A DNA stretch of 64,000 bases from JAKJEP01 sp964580995 (GTDB lineage: Bacteria; Planctomycetota; Phycisphaerae; Sedimentisphaerales; SM23-30), in contig CAZOMV010000001.1 in assembly GCA_964580995.1 (NCBI GenBank), positions 1-64,000 of the forward strand. Reading direction: 5' to 3'. Both the position numbers and the translations under genes were made by a program. The notes under the pieces were generated by a model. It searched no databases and was not told the origin of the DNA. It worked only from the letters and a program-made list of their open reading frames with translations. This document shows, in pieces, positions 25,339 to 36,659 of this stretch (its first letter is position 1; every line of letters begins with the position of its first letter).

Positions 25339-28300
25339 TCAATTCAGGAAGATCCTTCTGCTTCGGAGGGTCAGCAATCCGATGGCCAGGATGAGATAGG
25401 GCAGGAAGAAGCTGACGATCTCCTGCCAGCCGTTTCGGCCGCCGTTTTCATAGTGGCTGAGAGAGCATCCTCCTCCACCGCCGCTTCCACCGCTTGACGA
25501 GTCTTGCGTATCGGGTTGGTACGCCAGAACATATTGGGTAAAGTGGGTGGTCTTGTACCGGATGGCATGCAGGGTTGAGGAGAGGACAATATGTTCAATA
25601 TTGGAAATAGCAGACTGGCTGAACTGGCCGGTGTCCATATTGTACCAGAATACCGACGGATTGGTATATTGCGAAACCAGATAGGGAATCGTAATGGTAA
25701 CCGGTTTATTGAATTCCAGATTACTGCTGGGTCCAAACTCATAGGAGGAGATAATATCCAGCGGCACGGGGGGTATGGAGGCGGGCGGATTTTCCACCTT
25801 GTAGATGGATATCTGGGTATCCATCCGGAAGGTACCGGCCGGGATTTCCAGGCAGATGTCATTCACGCTGGTAATAGTCCCCGGTTCCGCATTTACATAA
25901 CCGCCTTCCGCCGCGGTAATCAGCTTGGTACTGATCAGTTCTTGGTTGATAATGGTGGTGCCGGCATAATGAATATACGGATTCTCGCTGGCGGCATCCA
26001 CCCAGACCAGGTACGGATTGGCCTTGAGGCTTAAGGCCATGGCCGGACGGGACTGGGTGGAATTGCTGGTATCGCTGTCGGAGACCCAGATATTGGTCCC
26101 GAACTGGCCGTCGTCCTCGGCTTCCGAGAAATAAATGTCGCTGTCACCATTATTATTCAGCACGTTTCGATTATCCTGCCAGCAGGCAAAGATCTTCAGG
26201 TTGGCGCCGGTACTGCCGGAGGTGGTAATGGCCGGGCAGAACTGATCGGCCCCGGAGAGATCCCCGCTGTCAATAATATAGGTTCCGGTGAGCGGCGTAC
26301 CCGCCAGTGCCCCGGACGTACCGGCATAGTAGATATCCTGATCGCCGCCGGTATCATCCACCCACAGCAGATGCAGAATCGTTCCTTCCGCTTCCGCCGC
26401 GATAGCCGGAGAGGACTGGTTGCCGCTGCCGGTGACGATGGGTACATTGGTCCAGGGCCCCTGATTCGAAGCGGCACCGTAAATATCCGTGGAGCTGTTC
26501 CGGGTCTCCGTCCAAACCAGGGAAACGGTATTGCCGGAATCGATGGCTATAGCCGGTTCCGTTTGGTCGTAGCTGCTGGTGGTAATCGGGGTGATGGTTT
26601 TTGTAATAAAATCATCCTGGGAAACGGCCAGATAGATATCGCAGTTGGCGGCCCGGTCATCCTGCCAGGCAATATAGGCCTGGCCGGGCGACTGGGAGTC
26701 CACCGCGATGGCCGGCTGTGTCTGATTGGATTGCGTGTTATCCACCTGGGCCGGACTGCTCCAGGTGATGCCGTCGGTGGAGGCGGAGAACCAGATGCTC
26801 CCGTTCGGATTGGAATTCTGCTGCCAGGCCAGGTAGAGTTTGTCATGGTTGTCAATGGCCAGGGCAGGATGGCACTGGTCATACGGGCTGCTGCTGACCG
26901 GGATCTCATTGGCAAACACCCCGGCGCCGCTGGTCATCTTGCTGATATAGATCTTGCGCGCCCCGACCGCTCCCGCTTCCCAGGCTACCCAGATCGTACC
27001 CTGGCTGTCCCGCACGGTTACCGGGCAGTTCCCGGCCAGATTGCTCGTGCTGCTGATATTGACCTGCTTATTGCCGCCAAAACCGCGCATTTGGGTCTCG
27101 AACGAGGCGGAATACTTCGGCATAAGGTTGCCGTTCAGATCGCAGGCAGTGACGGTAATAGAAACGTTATGGTCAAAGTCGAAGATATCCGTCGGCTGAT
27201 AGGTAAATACATAATCTGCTTCCGTCCCCTTGCGCTGGCAGCGCCCCATTTCACTGATATAATCGGTAACTCCACCCGTATAAACGATATTCCCTTCTAC
27301 GGTGATTACTATGGAGTTCACATCCACCCCCACCCCCGTATCGGTAACATGCAGATTGAGCACGGTATTGAGCGGTACCTGTATATCATTGGGTTGCGGG
27401 GACGAACAGATGGCCGTCGGTGCGGTTTTGTCTTCCTGCGTTAGAGATTTAAAGGTGACCAGGATCGTGTGGTCCGCGCTGATATTGCTAAAGGTATAAC
27501 TGGTCAGGGCGCCCAGGGAGATATCGTCGATCAGTACCTGGGAGATTTGATAGCCGGTCTCCGCCGCGAAGGTAAAGGTTTGGCTGCCGCCATAGCCAAC
27601 CGGGATATCTCCCTGCGGCTGGATACTCCCCCCATTTCTGGCATCGGCCGTGACGATATAGTCCTGGGTGGTAAAAGCAGCGGTTACCGTTTTGTTGGTG
27701 TTCATGGTAATGACCGCCGGGTTGGCATTGCCGCTCAGCCCGCCGGACCAGCCGCTGAAGGTTTTTCCGGCGGCCGGGATAACGGTCAGTGTGACCGACT
27801 CACCATGATTGTAGCTGTTCTTGTCGGGATTTTTGGTTATGGAGCCGCCGCCGGCCGTGGTGCTGAGGGTATAGGTATTAACGGCATAGTTGGCGGTAAT
27901 GGTCTTGGCGGCGTTTATGGTGATGGTCGCCGGATTAGTTGAGCCGGACAAATCCCCGCTCCAGCCGGTAAAGTGATACCCTTCGTTCGGGCTGGCCGAT
28001 AGAGTAACGGTGGTGTTGTAATCATAACTGGCCTGGTCGGGATTGCGGACTACCGAGCCGTTGGCGGCGTTGACTTGCAGAGAATAGGTATCGGCAGCAC
28101 AATTGGCGGTGACGGTCATGTTTTCGTCTATGGTAATCGTGGCCGGATTGGCCGAGCCGGTCAGTCCGCCGGTCCAGTTGAGGAAACTGTAGCCGGTGTT
28201 GGGCGTAATGGCCAGGGTTACGGTTTCCCCATACGAATAGGCTTCTTTTTGCGGATTGATCGTAATCGCGGCGTTGGGCGCCGTGACGGAAAGGCTGTAG

Positions 28301-31300
28301 GTATTGGCAGAGAAATTAGCCGTGATGGTCTTGTTATCGGTCATGGTGATAGTAGCCGGATTGGCCGAGCCGCTCAGGCTACCGCTCCAGCCGGTAAAGG
28401 TATATCCTTCCGCCGGGGTGGCGGTCAGGGTGACGGTCTGGTTGTTCGGGTAGGTGCTCTGGCTGGGACTGCGGGCCACCGAGCCGTTGGCGGCGTTGAC
28501 GGTCAGGCTGTAGGTCTTGAGGGCACATTGGGCGGTGACGGATTCATCCCCATCGATGGTAATGGTAACCGGATTCTCCGAGCCGCTCAGAGTCCCGCTC
28601 CAGCCGGTGAAGTAATATCCGCTGGCGGCGGTGGCGGTCAGGGTGACCACCTCCCCATACTGGTAGGTCGATTTGGCCGGGGATACCGCCACACTGCCGT
28701 TATTGGCACTGACGGCCAGGGCATAGCTCAGCGAGGCAAAGTTGGCGGTGACGGTCTTGGCGGCGTTCATGGTGAGGGTGGCCGGATTGGCAGTGCCGGA
28801 GAGATTCCCGCTCCAGCCGGTAAAGGTATATCCGGCCGCCGGTACCGCGTTCAGAGTGACGGAAGCGTTGTAATCATAGCTGGCTTGGTCAGGACTGCGG
28901 GTAACCGAGCCGTTGGCGGCATTGACGGTCAGGCTGTAGGTATTGAGGGCACAGACGGCGGCAATGGCCTTGTTGCCGTCCATGGTAACCGTGGCCGGGT
29001 TGGCGCTGCCGGTGAGGCCGCCGCTCCAGTTGACAAAGCTGTAGCCGGTGTTGGGGGCGACGGAAAGCTGGACGGTATCGCCATGCGAATAGAGGGCCTT
29101 CAGGGGACTCTTGGTAACGGTTGCGTTGGATGATGTTATCGAGAGGGTATAGGTCTTGGCAGTGAATCCGGCGGTGATGGTCTTGTTGGCGGTCATGGTG
29201 ATCGTGGCCGGGTTGGCGGTCCCGGTCAGTCCGCCGCTCCAGCCGCTGAAATTATATCCTGCCGCCGGCGTGGCCGTCAGGGTGACGGTCTCGCCATGGT
29301 TGTAGCTGGTTTTACTGGGCGATTTGGCAACCGTACCGTTCGTTGCCGCGATAGTCAGGGTATAACTGCTCTGCGTAAAGTTAGCGGTGACGGACTTGTT
29401 GCCATTCATGGTAACATCTACGGAACTGACCGTTCCTGTGGCATCCCCGCTCCAACTGCCGAAACTGTAACCGCTGTTGGCGGTCGCCGTCAGGGTAACG
29501 GTTTCCCCATAGGCATAGCTGGTCTTACTCGGCGATTTGGTAATGGTTCCATTGCTGGCCGTAGCGGTCAGGGTATAACTGCTCTGCGTAAAGTTAGCCG
29601 TAACGGCCTTGTTTCCGTTCNNNNNNNNNNNNNNNNNNNNNNNNNNNNNNNNNNNNNNNNNNNNNNNNNNNNNNNNNNNNNNNNNNNNNNNNNNNNNNNN
29701 NNNNNNNNNNNNNNNNNNNNGGTAATGGTCCCATTACTGGCCGTAGTGGTCAGGGTATAACTGCTCTGCGTAAAGCTGGCGGTGACGGCCTTGTTGCCGT
29801 TCATGGTCACCGTCACCGGATTGGTACTGCCCGTGGCATCCCCGCTCCAACTGCCAAAGCTATAGCCGCTATTGGCGGCCGCCGTCAGGGTAACGGTTTC
29901 CCCATAAGTATAGCTGGTCTTGCTCGGCGACTTGTTAATGGTGCCATTACTGGCCGTAGTGGTCAGGGTATAACTGCTCTGCGTAAAGCTGGCGGTAACG
30001 GCCTTATTACCATTCATGGTTACTGTCACCGAGGTGGTACTGCCCGTGGCATCCCCACTCCAACTGCCAAAGCTGTAACCGCTATTGGCGGCTGCCGTCA
30101 GTGTGACGGTAGCCCCGCTGGCATAACTCGTTTGGTTTGGTGTTTTGGTTATTGTGCCGTTACTGGCTGTAGTGGTCAGAGTATAGGTCGTAACGGGTGC
30201 CGCCGCGGTAGTGAAGGTATTACTGGTACTGACGGTCTCGTTCCCAGCCGCATCCCGGGAGCGGACCCGGTAATAATAGGTGGTACTCGGACTCAGCCCC
30301 GATAAAGCAATGGTATGCGTCGTAACCAGTTGCTCATCCAGCGGCGAACTGCTGCCATAAGTGGGATTATGTAACCCATACTCCACCTGCCCCGTCGCCG
30401 CCTCACTGGTCGTCCAACTGATACTAGCCACCGCCTGCCCAACCCCCCCGGACTGGATCCCGGAGATTACCGGTCCGTCAGTATCCTCCAGCACGGTAAT
30501 CACCACCGTATCCGTCGCAGTCGCCCCGTCATCATCCGTCACCGTCAGCGTAATCGTATGTACCCCAACTGTCAATGTCACGGTCGGACTTACTCCCGTC
30601 CCAATCTGACTGGTCCCTTCCTTCCAAACATGACCTACAATCGTCCCATCCGGATCCGACGACCCGGATCCATTTAATTGCACCTGCTCAGTACCATTTC
30701 CATCGGTATCGGTGAGACTTTGATCCGTTCCTGCCTTGACTGTGGGGAGTTGGTTGTCGGAAACTAAAACGGTATTTTCCAGGGCGCCAATTGAAGGAGG
30801 ATTTGCCCAGGAATTTCCATTTAAATCCTTTGTAAAATCATATTCCGGAAACTTATCAACTATTCCAAGGCTTAGTAGTGTCGAATAAACTGATTTTCCA
30901 CCCCCTTTAGCGGGACCACCTTTTATTGGCGTATAGTCTCCTTCTGGGTATGTTGGGTTTTGAAAAATATCCGTCAAATTATTGTTCCGGCAATCGTACT
31001 CACCGGAATTGAGAGACCAGTGGCAGCTACTGGTTTGATAAATACTATATCCAGTGTAAATATTATACGACCGGTCCTCAATAGTTTCTTTAGTTGGATC
31101 GGGACTCCAATAATTGTCGGTATCGGTTGGATGCCACTGTCCCAGTAAGATTCCATCAAAAGCATTATTTATAATATAATGTTTTGGAACCAAGCCAGTT
31201 CCGTTTCTTTGCCCATTCAAAACTAAAGCATATCCTACAGAACTAATAGGAGCTGTATTGTGCATCCAAACTTGATACTCATCATAACCAGTCGTAACCC

Positions 31301-32801
31301 AGGGACGTAAACAATCCGTATCTGCATCAGGATCTTGAATAAAAAGATTTCCAAAAACTACTAATCGTTTGCTTCCATGAAATGCCGCTCTTACTCCAAT
31401 GAAAGTGTTTCCAGCGCATAACGTATCTGTATTATCCGGATTTGTGCTACCGTACATGGCACTTCCCTCTGAGTGAACCCCGCGGACCGGACCAATGGAA
31501 TTGTAAATCATAAAACTATTCTGCGTTAAACCTAAAACTACCGCCGAACGACCGGTATCTGCAACATTATTACGTACGATAGCAAAATTGTTTCCTGTAC
31601 TAGCATAAATACCAAATCCACCGACTCGACGAATGTAATTATTTTCAGCCCTTACATTATTGGCGTATAGGTAATTAATAGCCGAATAACCACAATCAAC
31701 AATAGTACAGTTTTTAATGGTGACATCTGTTACATTTCCACCAGTTGAATGACCTGTAAAACTAAAAGCATTGCCAGTGCATCCAAAAACGGAAATTCCT
31801 TCAATATTCAAATACATTCCGGTTCCGATGTTGGAATTGGCCCACAAGCAATTTGCTCGAACCGCCATTCCCATATTGCCGCTTAAATTATCCGTGTCAT
31901 ATGGCCAATAATAAATTCTTCGATATTCTGTCCCATCTATAGTCTCGATGGCTGAAAGGTAAAACTCGCCCGCACTATCTAGTATATGAGGATGATTTAC
32001 GATACGATAGCTATCTTGGCGAGATTCGTCATATCGTAAATTAGCAGGCATATTGGACGCAAAGATTATTTTCGCATCAGATTGTATATAATCTGTAATA
32101 ACACGATGTTGAACGTTATTGTTATAATTATGTAAATGTACTTGAATGAATGCACCATTCCAATAGTCATCTGCTTGAGTTAGATTATGATCGATCATAT
32201 AGATAGCCTGTCCATTGGAAGCAGAGCCAACTATTTTGAATTCTGTTTTGTCTTCTCCAAATGGTTTTGATTGGTCTGGATCGTCTGCCATCTTGCACCG
32301 CGAACGATTCTCAAACAATAATGTGGAAAATATATCAGATGGAAACTTTGATGATAAAACTCGTGTCCAATAAATATTGGTGTAGTTTGGATTTACTATA
32401 CTTTGTACAGAGAGGTAAGGATCATCGGATTGAGCTTGTGTCCAACTAGTTAATGCTTCTGTCCCATCAATAATGGGTGTTTCTCCTGGATAGTTTTTAA
32501 TGGTAATTCGATTGTCAACCGTACCAAATTTTACAATTCGTGCATTTTCTTTATATGTGCCACCTCTCAGATAAATGATATCTCCAGCAACTACCGGTGA
32601 GGTGCTTCCTAACGCATAGGTTAAGCTCTTCCAAGGCTGGCTTTGTGTTATACCTGAATTGGAGTCTGATCCAGATGGTGAAACATAGTAATTAGTTGTT
32701 AATCCTATGTTGGGCTTGATTATGAAATTTACTAGTATGAATAACCATAACCAGCGTAAATAATCATTTTTAGTACTAAGCTGAGTAGTATTAAAGGTCA
32801 T
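25339..32801 (-). CDS. Giant secreted repeat protein: beta-helix, PKD, FN3, InlB-type repeats, sialidase-like repeats, Cys-containing anchor
   Basis: One gene broken by a 100-N scaffold gap. The two halves are in different frames only because the N-run length is arbitrary. From the N-terminus: a signal-like helix, then a right-handed beta-helix region with YYVSPSGSDSNSG (first about 690 residues), a PKD-type domain, an FN3 domain (DGPVISGIQ onward), at least 12 visible InlB B-like repeats of about 71 residues (GWSGGLTGTANPATITM-type), an Ig-like segment, a run of BNR/sialidase-like repeats (VWTETRNSSTDIYG), a ZU5-like domain, and the tail GGGGGCSLS, a helix, then RSRR. The ATG at 32801, with AAGGA 8 bases upstream, is preferred over the GTG at 32822. 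It is likely an extracellular adhesin or matrix protein. Confidence 0.85.
29621..29720. other. Scaffold gap of 100 N inside tandem repeats
   Basis: The gap lies within a 213-bp tandem repeat. The marker CTGCTCTGCGTAAAG occurs at 29761 and 29974 (213 apart) but at 29579 and 29761 only 182 apart. Removing the 100 N leaves 82, so the missing piece is 131 bp, or 131 plus a multiple of 213. Confidence 0.95.
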
Positions 32802-32822
32802 GACTAGTTTCCTTCGCCTCAC

Positions 32823-33819
32823 ATAAGAAATTACGAATTACGAGTTACAGAAAGAAATTATGAATTACAAATTACACAATTTAGTTATCAGGTTTCAGTT
32901 TTTACTTATCAGTAAGAATTTAGTTATTGGTTAACATATAGGATTGCCTATATTATCTCGCTTATCTAATTTATAATACAATTCCGCAATGGGCAAATTC
33001 ACTGACTGTTAATCAGGTAAAATTTTCCATCCAGCATATAATCTGTAACGATTATACCTTTTCCTCCCCTCCCTGTTATTTTCCTTTCCGATCCCCAAAA
33101 ACTGATAACAATATATTTTGAAATTCGTAATTCATAATTTGTAACTCGTAATTTCTTCTAATCACCGATAACCCTTTTATTCCCGATAACTACATTGTAA
33201 TTCGTAATTTGTAACTGGTAATTTCTTCTATGTACTTCGTAACTCTTAATTTCTTATATGACCTTCGTGGTAAAAGCTTATTTTATTAAAATTTATGGCT
33301 GATAACCAAAAACTGATAACTGATAACCATTTATGTAATTCGTAAGTCGTACTTGCCGCTTTGGCTGATAACCGGTATGGCGAACCGGATTGCTGTTGCT
33401 TCATAAAATAATTATAGTCAGCCCGCCGCCGGGAGTGGCAATTTTTTTTATATATGATATACTCCTAAAGGATTAGATTTTTTAGTGCAATACTATAGGC
33501 ATACTTATCGGACATATTGATAACTAAATTTGTTACTGATAACTGCTAACCGATAGATGATAACTAGTTTATTACCGCTAACTTATAACGGATAATTGAT
33601 CACTGTTTACTTCGTATTCTTCGTGATTTATGTGGTAAATGCTTATTTTATTGAAAGTTACAACTGATAACCGAAAACTGATAACTTATTGTATAATTCC
33701 TATTTTCTTACGGATAACTGAAAGCCGATAACCGATAACTATATTGTACTTCGTAATTTGTAACTGATAATTTCTTAATGTAACTCGTAATTCATAATTC
33801 GTAACTTATAATTATTTTT
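32823..33819. repeat. Intergenic tract of short degenerate repeat words
   Basis: This roughly 1-kb stretch has no gene. It is built from variants of a few short words: GTAATTCGTAATT (and its complement), ACTGATAACCGATAACTG, and CTTCGTGNTTNTTCGTGG. The words occur in both orientations, imperfectly and without fixed spacing. The same words fill 34528-35345 and 36270-36659. Confidence 0.8.
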
Positions 33820-33834
33820 TTGCAGAATAAGACC

Positions 33835-34527
33835 ATGGCAGAAACAAAAAAAAATACTCTCCTCCGCCTCTGGGCCTGGCCAACGGTTATAGTATTAATA
33901 GTGGTTTCCGGCCTTACCTACCGCATTCTGGCCGGTTCATTGCAAAGGGATGTCCTCAGTCCCATAACCCTGCCGGTCCCTTTAAGTGAATTTCCGCTGG
34001 CGGTTGGCAAGTGGCAGGGCCGCGAGGTTCCGATCCCAGTCAATATCCAGAAGGTTGCTAGAAATGACGATTTTTTGAGCCGGCTGTATGTCAACCAGAC
34101 CACCAACCAATGGGCCAGCCTCTATGTGGCCTATACCGCCCGTCCGCGGACCATGCTGGGCCACCGGCCCCAAGTCTGCTACCCCGCTAGCGGCTGGATC
34201 CACGACAGCACCGACCATATTCAGGTGGTCTCCGCGGGCGGTTTGCCGATCCCCTGCCTGCTGCACCGGTTCCACCGGCCCGCACCCGATTACGAAGAAA
34301 TCCTGATTATCAATTTTTACATTGTGAACGGCCAGTTGACCGACGATGAAAGCGTCTTTTCCGGCATCGGCTGGCGTACCCCCAACATTGCCGGCAACCC
34401 AGCCAGGTATGTGGCCCAGGTGCAGATCAGCTCGGTCCTGGAGAATTCGATCCACTCCGCCGCCCGCGACCTCACCGACCTGACTCTGACCTGGTTCCCC
34501 TCGTCTTCAGCAGTTGATAAACAGTAA
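33835..34527 (+). CDS. epsI: EpsI-like exosortase-associated protein (DUF3485)
   Basis: Protein of 230 residues with one N-terminal helix (LWAWPTVIVLIVVSGLTYRI) and an extracytoplasmic domain. Signatures of the EpsI family are LSEFPLAVGKWQG, a Tyr-containing DDFLSRLY, SLYVAYTARPRTMLGHRP and QVCYPASGW, where exosortase-associated proteins usually have HxPxxCYPxxGW. EpsI is found with exosortases, either as a separate gene or as a C-terminal fusion, and is thought to assist exopolysaccharide export or anchoring. Here the exosortase is 23 kb away. A TTG at 33820 is also in frame, and neither start has a good ribosome site. The flanks on both sides are repeat tracts. Confidence 0.88.
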   Translation: MAETKKNTLLRLWAWPTVIVLIVVSGLTYRILAGSLQRDVLSPITLPVPLSEFPLAVGKWQGREVPIPVNIQKVARNDDFLSRLYVNQTTNQWASLYVAYTARPRTMLGHRPQVCYPASGWIHDSTDHIQVVSAGGLPIPCLLHRFHRPAPDYEEILIINFYIVNGQLTDDESVFSGIGWRTPNIAGNPARYVAQVQISSVLENSIHSAARDLTDLTLTWFPSSSAVDKQ

Positions 34528-35345
34528 AAGAATTTTGTAAAATATTATTTTATAGGTATTTATGTCAAGTAATTTGTAATTTATGCTTCGTAATTTCTTA
34601 CGTATAACTCGTACTTTCTTACGTGTAACTGATAACTATTAACTAATTTATAACCGATAACAACTATAATATATAAAACGCTCTAATTTAACTTCATGAA
34701 CTTCGTGTTCTTCGTGGTTAAATATTTTTAAATCAAGCGGTTACGCAAATTCTCCGATGTAACCCACGGGGACGGAGTACAGACGGAGATAGTTATCGGT
34801 TAGATCACCACGAAGTGCACGAAAAACACGAAGTTTTTTCCTTTACCTTCATAACCATTGTTACCTTATTGGTTTAGCACGAAATGAAATTCGATCGATT
34901 GTCTAATCAGGTCATTGATTATTGAGCTTAAAAGTGTTGATGAAATAACAGGAATTCACAAGGCTCAGATACTTACATGAAGCTTTCCGAGGTAAAAATC
35001 GGTCTTTTAATCAACTTTAATGTGACAACCCTCAAGACCGGGATCAAACGTTTTGTCCTCTAAGTTTAACTTCGCGAACTTCGCGTCCTTCGTGGCGTAA
35101 TTACTTTTTAGAGTTGATATTTGATAGCCATATCATTTATTTCTTCGTAACCTTATTATTATTCACAGTTTACATTCTTTTATTGAAGAACTGACCTCGA
35201 TTACCAAAATGCTCCAGGCCCTGATAAATTCTCTTAAGTAATTTGTGCATATCGATTTACAGATCACAATAAACCGATAACCGATAACTGATCACTGATA
35301 ACCTATTTTCCCAAACAAACCCATTTGTTAATTTAGGCAAACTTT
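34528..35345. repeat. Intergenic tract of short degenerate repeat words
   Basis: About 0.8 kb without a gene. It has GTAATTTGTAATTTATG-type words at 34569-34640, GATAACTGATAAC-type words at 34620-34660 and 35270-35305, and the C-family word AACTTCGTGAACTTCGTG at 34690-34720, inverted at 34805-34835 and again at 35060-35105. The rest (34840-35050) is non-repetitive and unassigned. Confidence 0.75.
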
Positions 35346-36269
35346 ATAAAAACCTCCCAGAAGCAAATCGCCGCCAATCGTCGCAACGCCGCCCAATCCA
35401 CTGGCCCCCGGACTGAGGAAGGTAAGAAGATTGTCTCTCAAAACGCCCTCAAACACGGCCTGCTGGCCCGGGAGGTTGTCGTTCCCGTCGGTGACGGCGC
35501 TGAGAACCGGTCGGAGTTTGACTCCATGTTACTGGACCTGAAAGACCATTTTGCCCCCCAGGGTGTTCTGGAGGAAATGCTGGTCGAAAAGATAGTGGTT
35601 GCTTATTGGCGGCTCCGGCGTGCCCATCGTTTTGAAGTCGGTATTATCAGGGATAAATTGGATAACGCTGCCGACGAATATTATGCGGCTAACTCTTTTG
35701 GTGCTCGCGAACATAAGACTGACGAACAGATAGACAAAGAAATCCAGGAAACCGAGGAAGTTCTTCAGGAATGGCGGTGCGACAAAAATCTGTTTTTACA
35801 GATGTCCAGGGATGGCAAAGACCTCCAGGAAATCTATTCTTACGAAGACAACTGGGAATGGCTATTCGATAAAATTACTGAAACCCTGGAAGAAATCACT
35901 TACGAATCGCCAGCCGCCCTGCGAAAGTCTCTCAACCAGGCCGGCTGGAGCGACGCTGACATTTGGCAATCCCATCTCCAGGTTTGTGATGAAGCAAGCA
36001 GCCTGCAAGTTCAGGAAATTCAGAATCTGCAGAGGGAAAAAGTAAAGAACCAGCATGCCCTCCAGGTCCGCATGAACGTAAGCAGCATCCCCGCCGGCCT
36101 GGAGCTGGACCGCCTGTTGAAATATGAAGGCTCCATCGAAAAACAGTTTTACAAGGCCCTGCACGAACTCCAGCGTCTCCAAGCCGCCCGAAACCACCAG
36201 CCGGTCCCCCCGCCGGTAGCTATTGACATTGACGTCACCGGCCTGGATTCCAAGGATTCTTCTTCCTGA
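35346..36269 (+). CDS. Unknown protein, paralog of 57131-57673; start codon unclear (ATA?)
   Basis: The conserved N-terminus SQKQIAANRRNAAQSTGPRT, then KIVSQNALKHGLLAREVV, matches the paralog at 57131 (ANRSNAMASTGPKTASGK and KVSQNARKHGLL), yet no ATG, GTG or TTG precedes it. The frame opens after a TAG, and the position equal to the paralog's start is ATA at 35346. The first ATG (35526) would remove the conserved 60 residues. The body is helical and charged, and ends with QFYKALHELQRLQAARNHQP, again as in the paralog (LFRTLHELQRLQAARKGQP), then a DIDVTG tail. No family name or function is recognised. It is about 307 residues long if started at ATA and lies between repeat tracts. Confidence 0.65.
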   Translation: MKTSQKQIAANRRNAAQSTGPRTEEGKKIVSQNALKHGLLAREVVVPVGDGAENRSEFDSMLLDLKDHFAPQGVLEEMLVEKIVVAYWRLRRAHRFEVGIIRDKLDNAADEYYAANSFGAREHKTDEQIDKEIQETEEVLQEWRCDKNLFLQMSRDGKDLQEIYSYEDNWEWLFDKITETLEEITYESPAALRKSLNQAGWSDADIWQSHLQVCDEASSLQVQEIQNLQREKVKNQHALQVRMNVSSIPAGLELDRLLKYEGSIEKQFYKALHELQRLQAARNHQPVPPPVAIDIDVTGLDSKDSSS

Positions 36270-36659
36270 AATTCTTATTTATGTAATTTGTAATTCTTAA
36301 TTCGTACTTTCTTAAAAGTAATTCGTACTTCGTAAATCATAATTTCTTTTTATCACTGATAACCATTATTTAATTTGTACTTCGTAACTCGTAATTTCTT
36401 CCAAATGCTCCGCTGGGTCAACACCCGCGGCGATAAAGGCCCGTGGTCGGAAACCATTTCCGCCAGGATTGTCGGATAAGATCAAATGCTGCGAAGTACA
36501 AAGGTCAAAAGACCTTTGTACTTCGTATTTTATTATTTGTCTTTTGTAATTCTTAATTCGTAATTTCTTCCTGTAACCAATAACCGGATTTTAATTCGTA
36601 ATTCTGAACTCGTAACTTGTCATTGCCGTTTTGGCTGATAACCGATAACTGTTTATAAT
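36270..36659. repeat. Intergenic tract of short repeat words
   Basis: Variants of TAATTCGTAATTTCTT and ACTGATAACC fill most of this stretch on both sides of a short gene remnant (36405-36479). AAAGGTCTTTTGACCTTTGT-like inverted words occur near 36495-36525. The TTG start of the flippase gene follows directly after the last TGATAACCGATAACTG. Confidence 0.75.
36405..36479 (+). pseudogene. Remnant of a gene end (fibronectin-like tail?)
   Basis: This island of higher G+C reads MLRWVNTRGDKGPWSETISA and ends at a TAA five codons later, 24 codons in total. The W-V-N-x-R-G-x-x-G-P-W-S-E pattern resembles the last strands of a fibronectin type III-like domain. Repeat words directly border it, so it is probably the left-over 3' end of a lost gene rather than a functional peptide. 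Confidence 0.35.

Noticed and set aside
26371..29133. Long plus-strand frames opposite the giant protein gene
   Set aside because: They mirror the repeated Gly/Ala/Thr codons of the minus-strand repeats and show no domain of their own.
25339..29409. Treating 25339-29409 and 29568-32822 as two separate genes
   Set aside because: Repeat spacing across the N-run shows they are one gene; the frame difference comes from the arbitrary gap length.
32823..36659. The repeat-word zone considered as a CRISPR or rRNA/tRNA region
   Set aside because: The words are degenerate, occur in both orientations and have no regular spacing; no cloverleaf or rRNA-like stretch was found.
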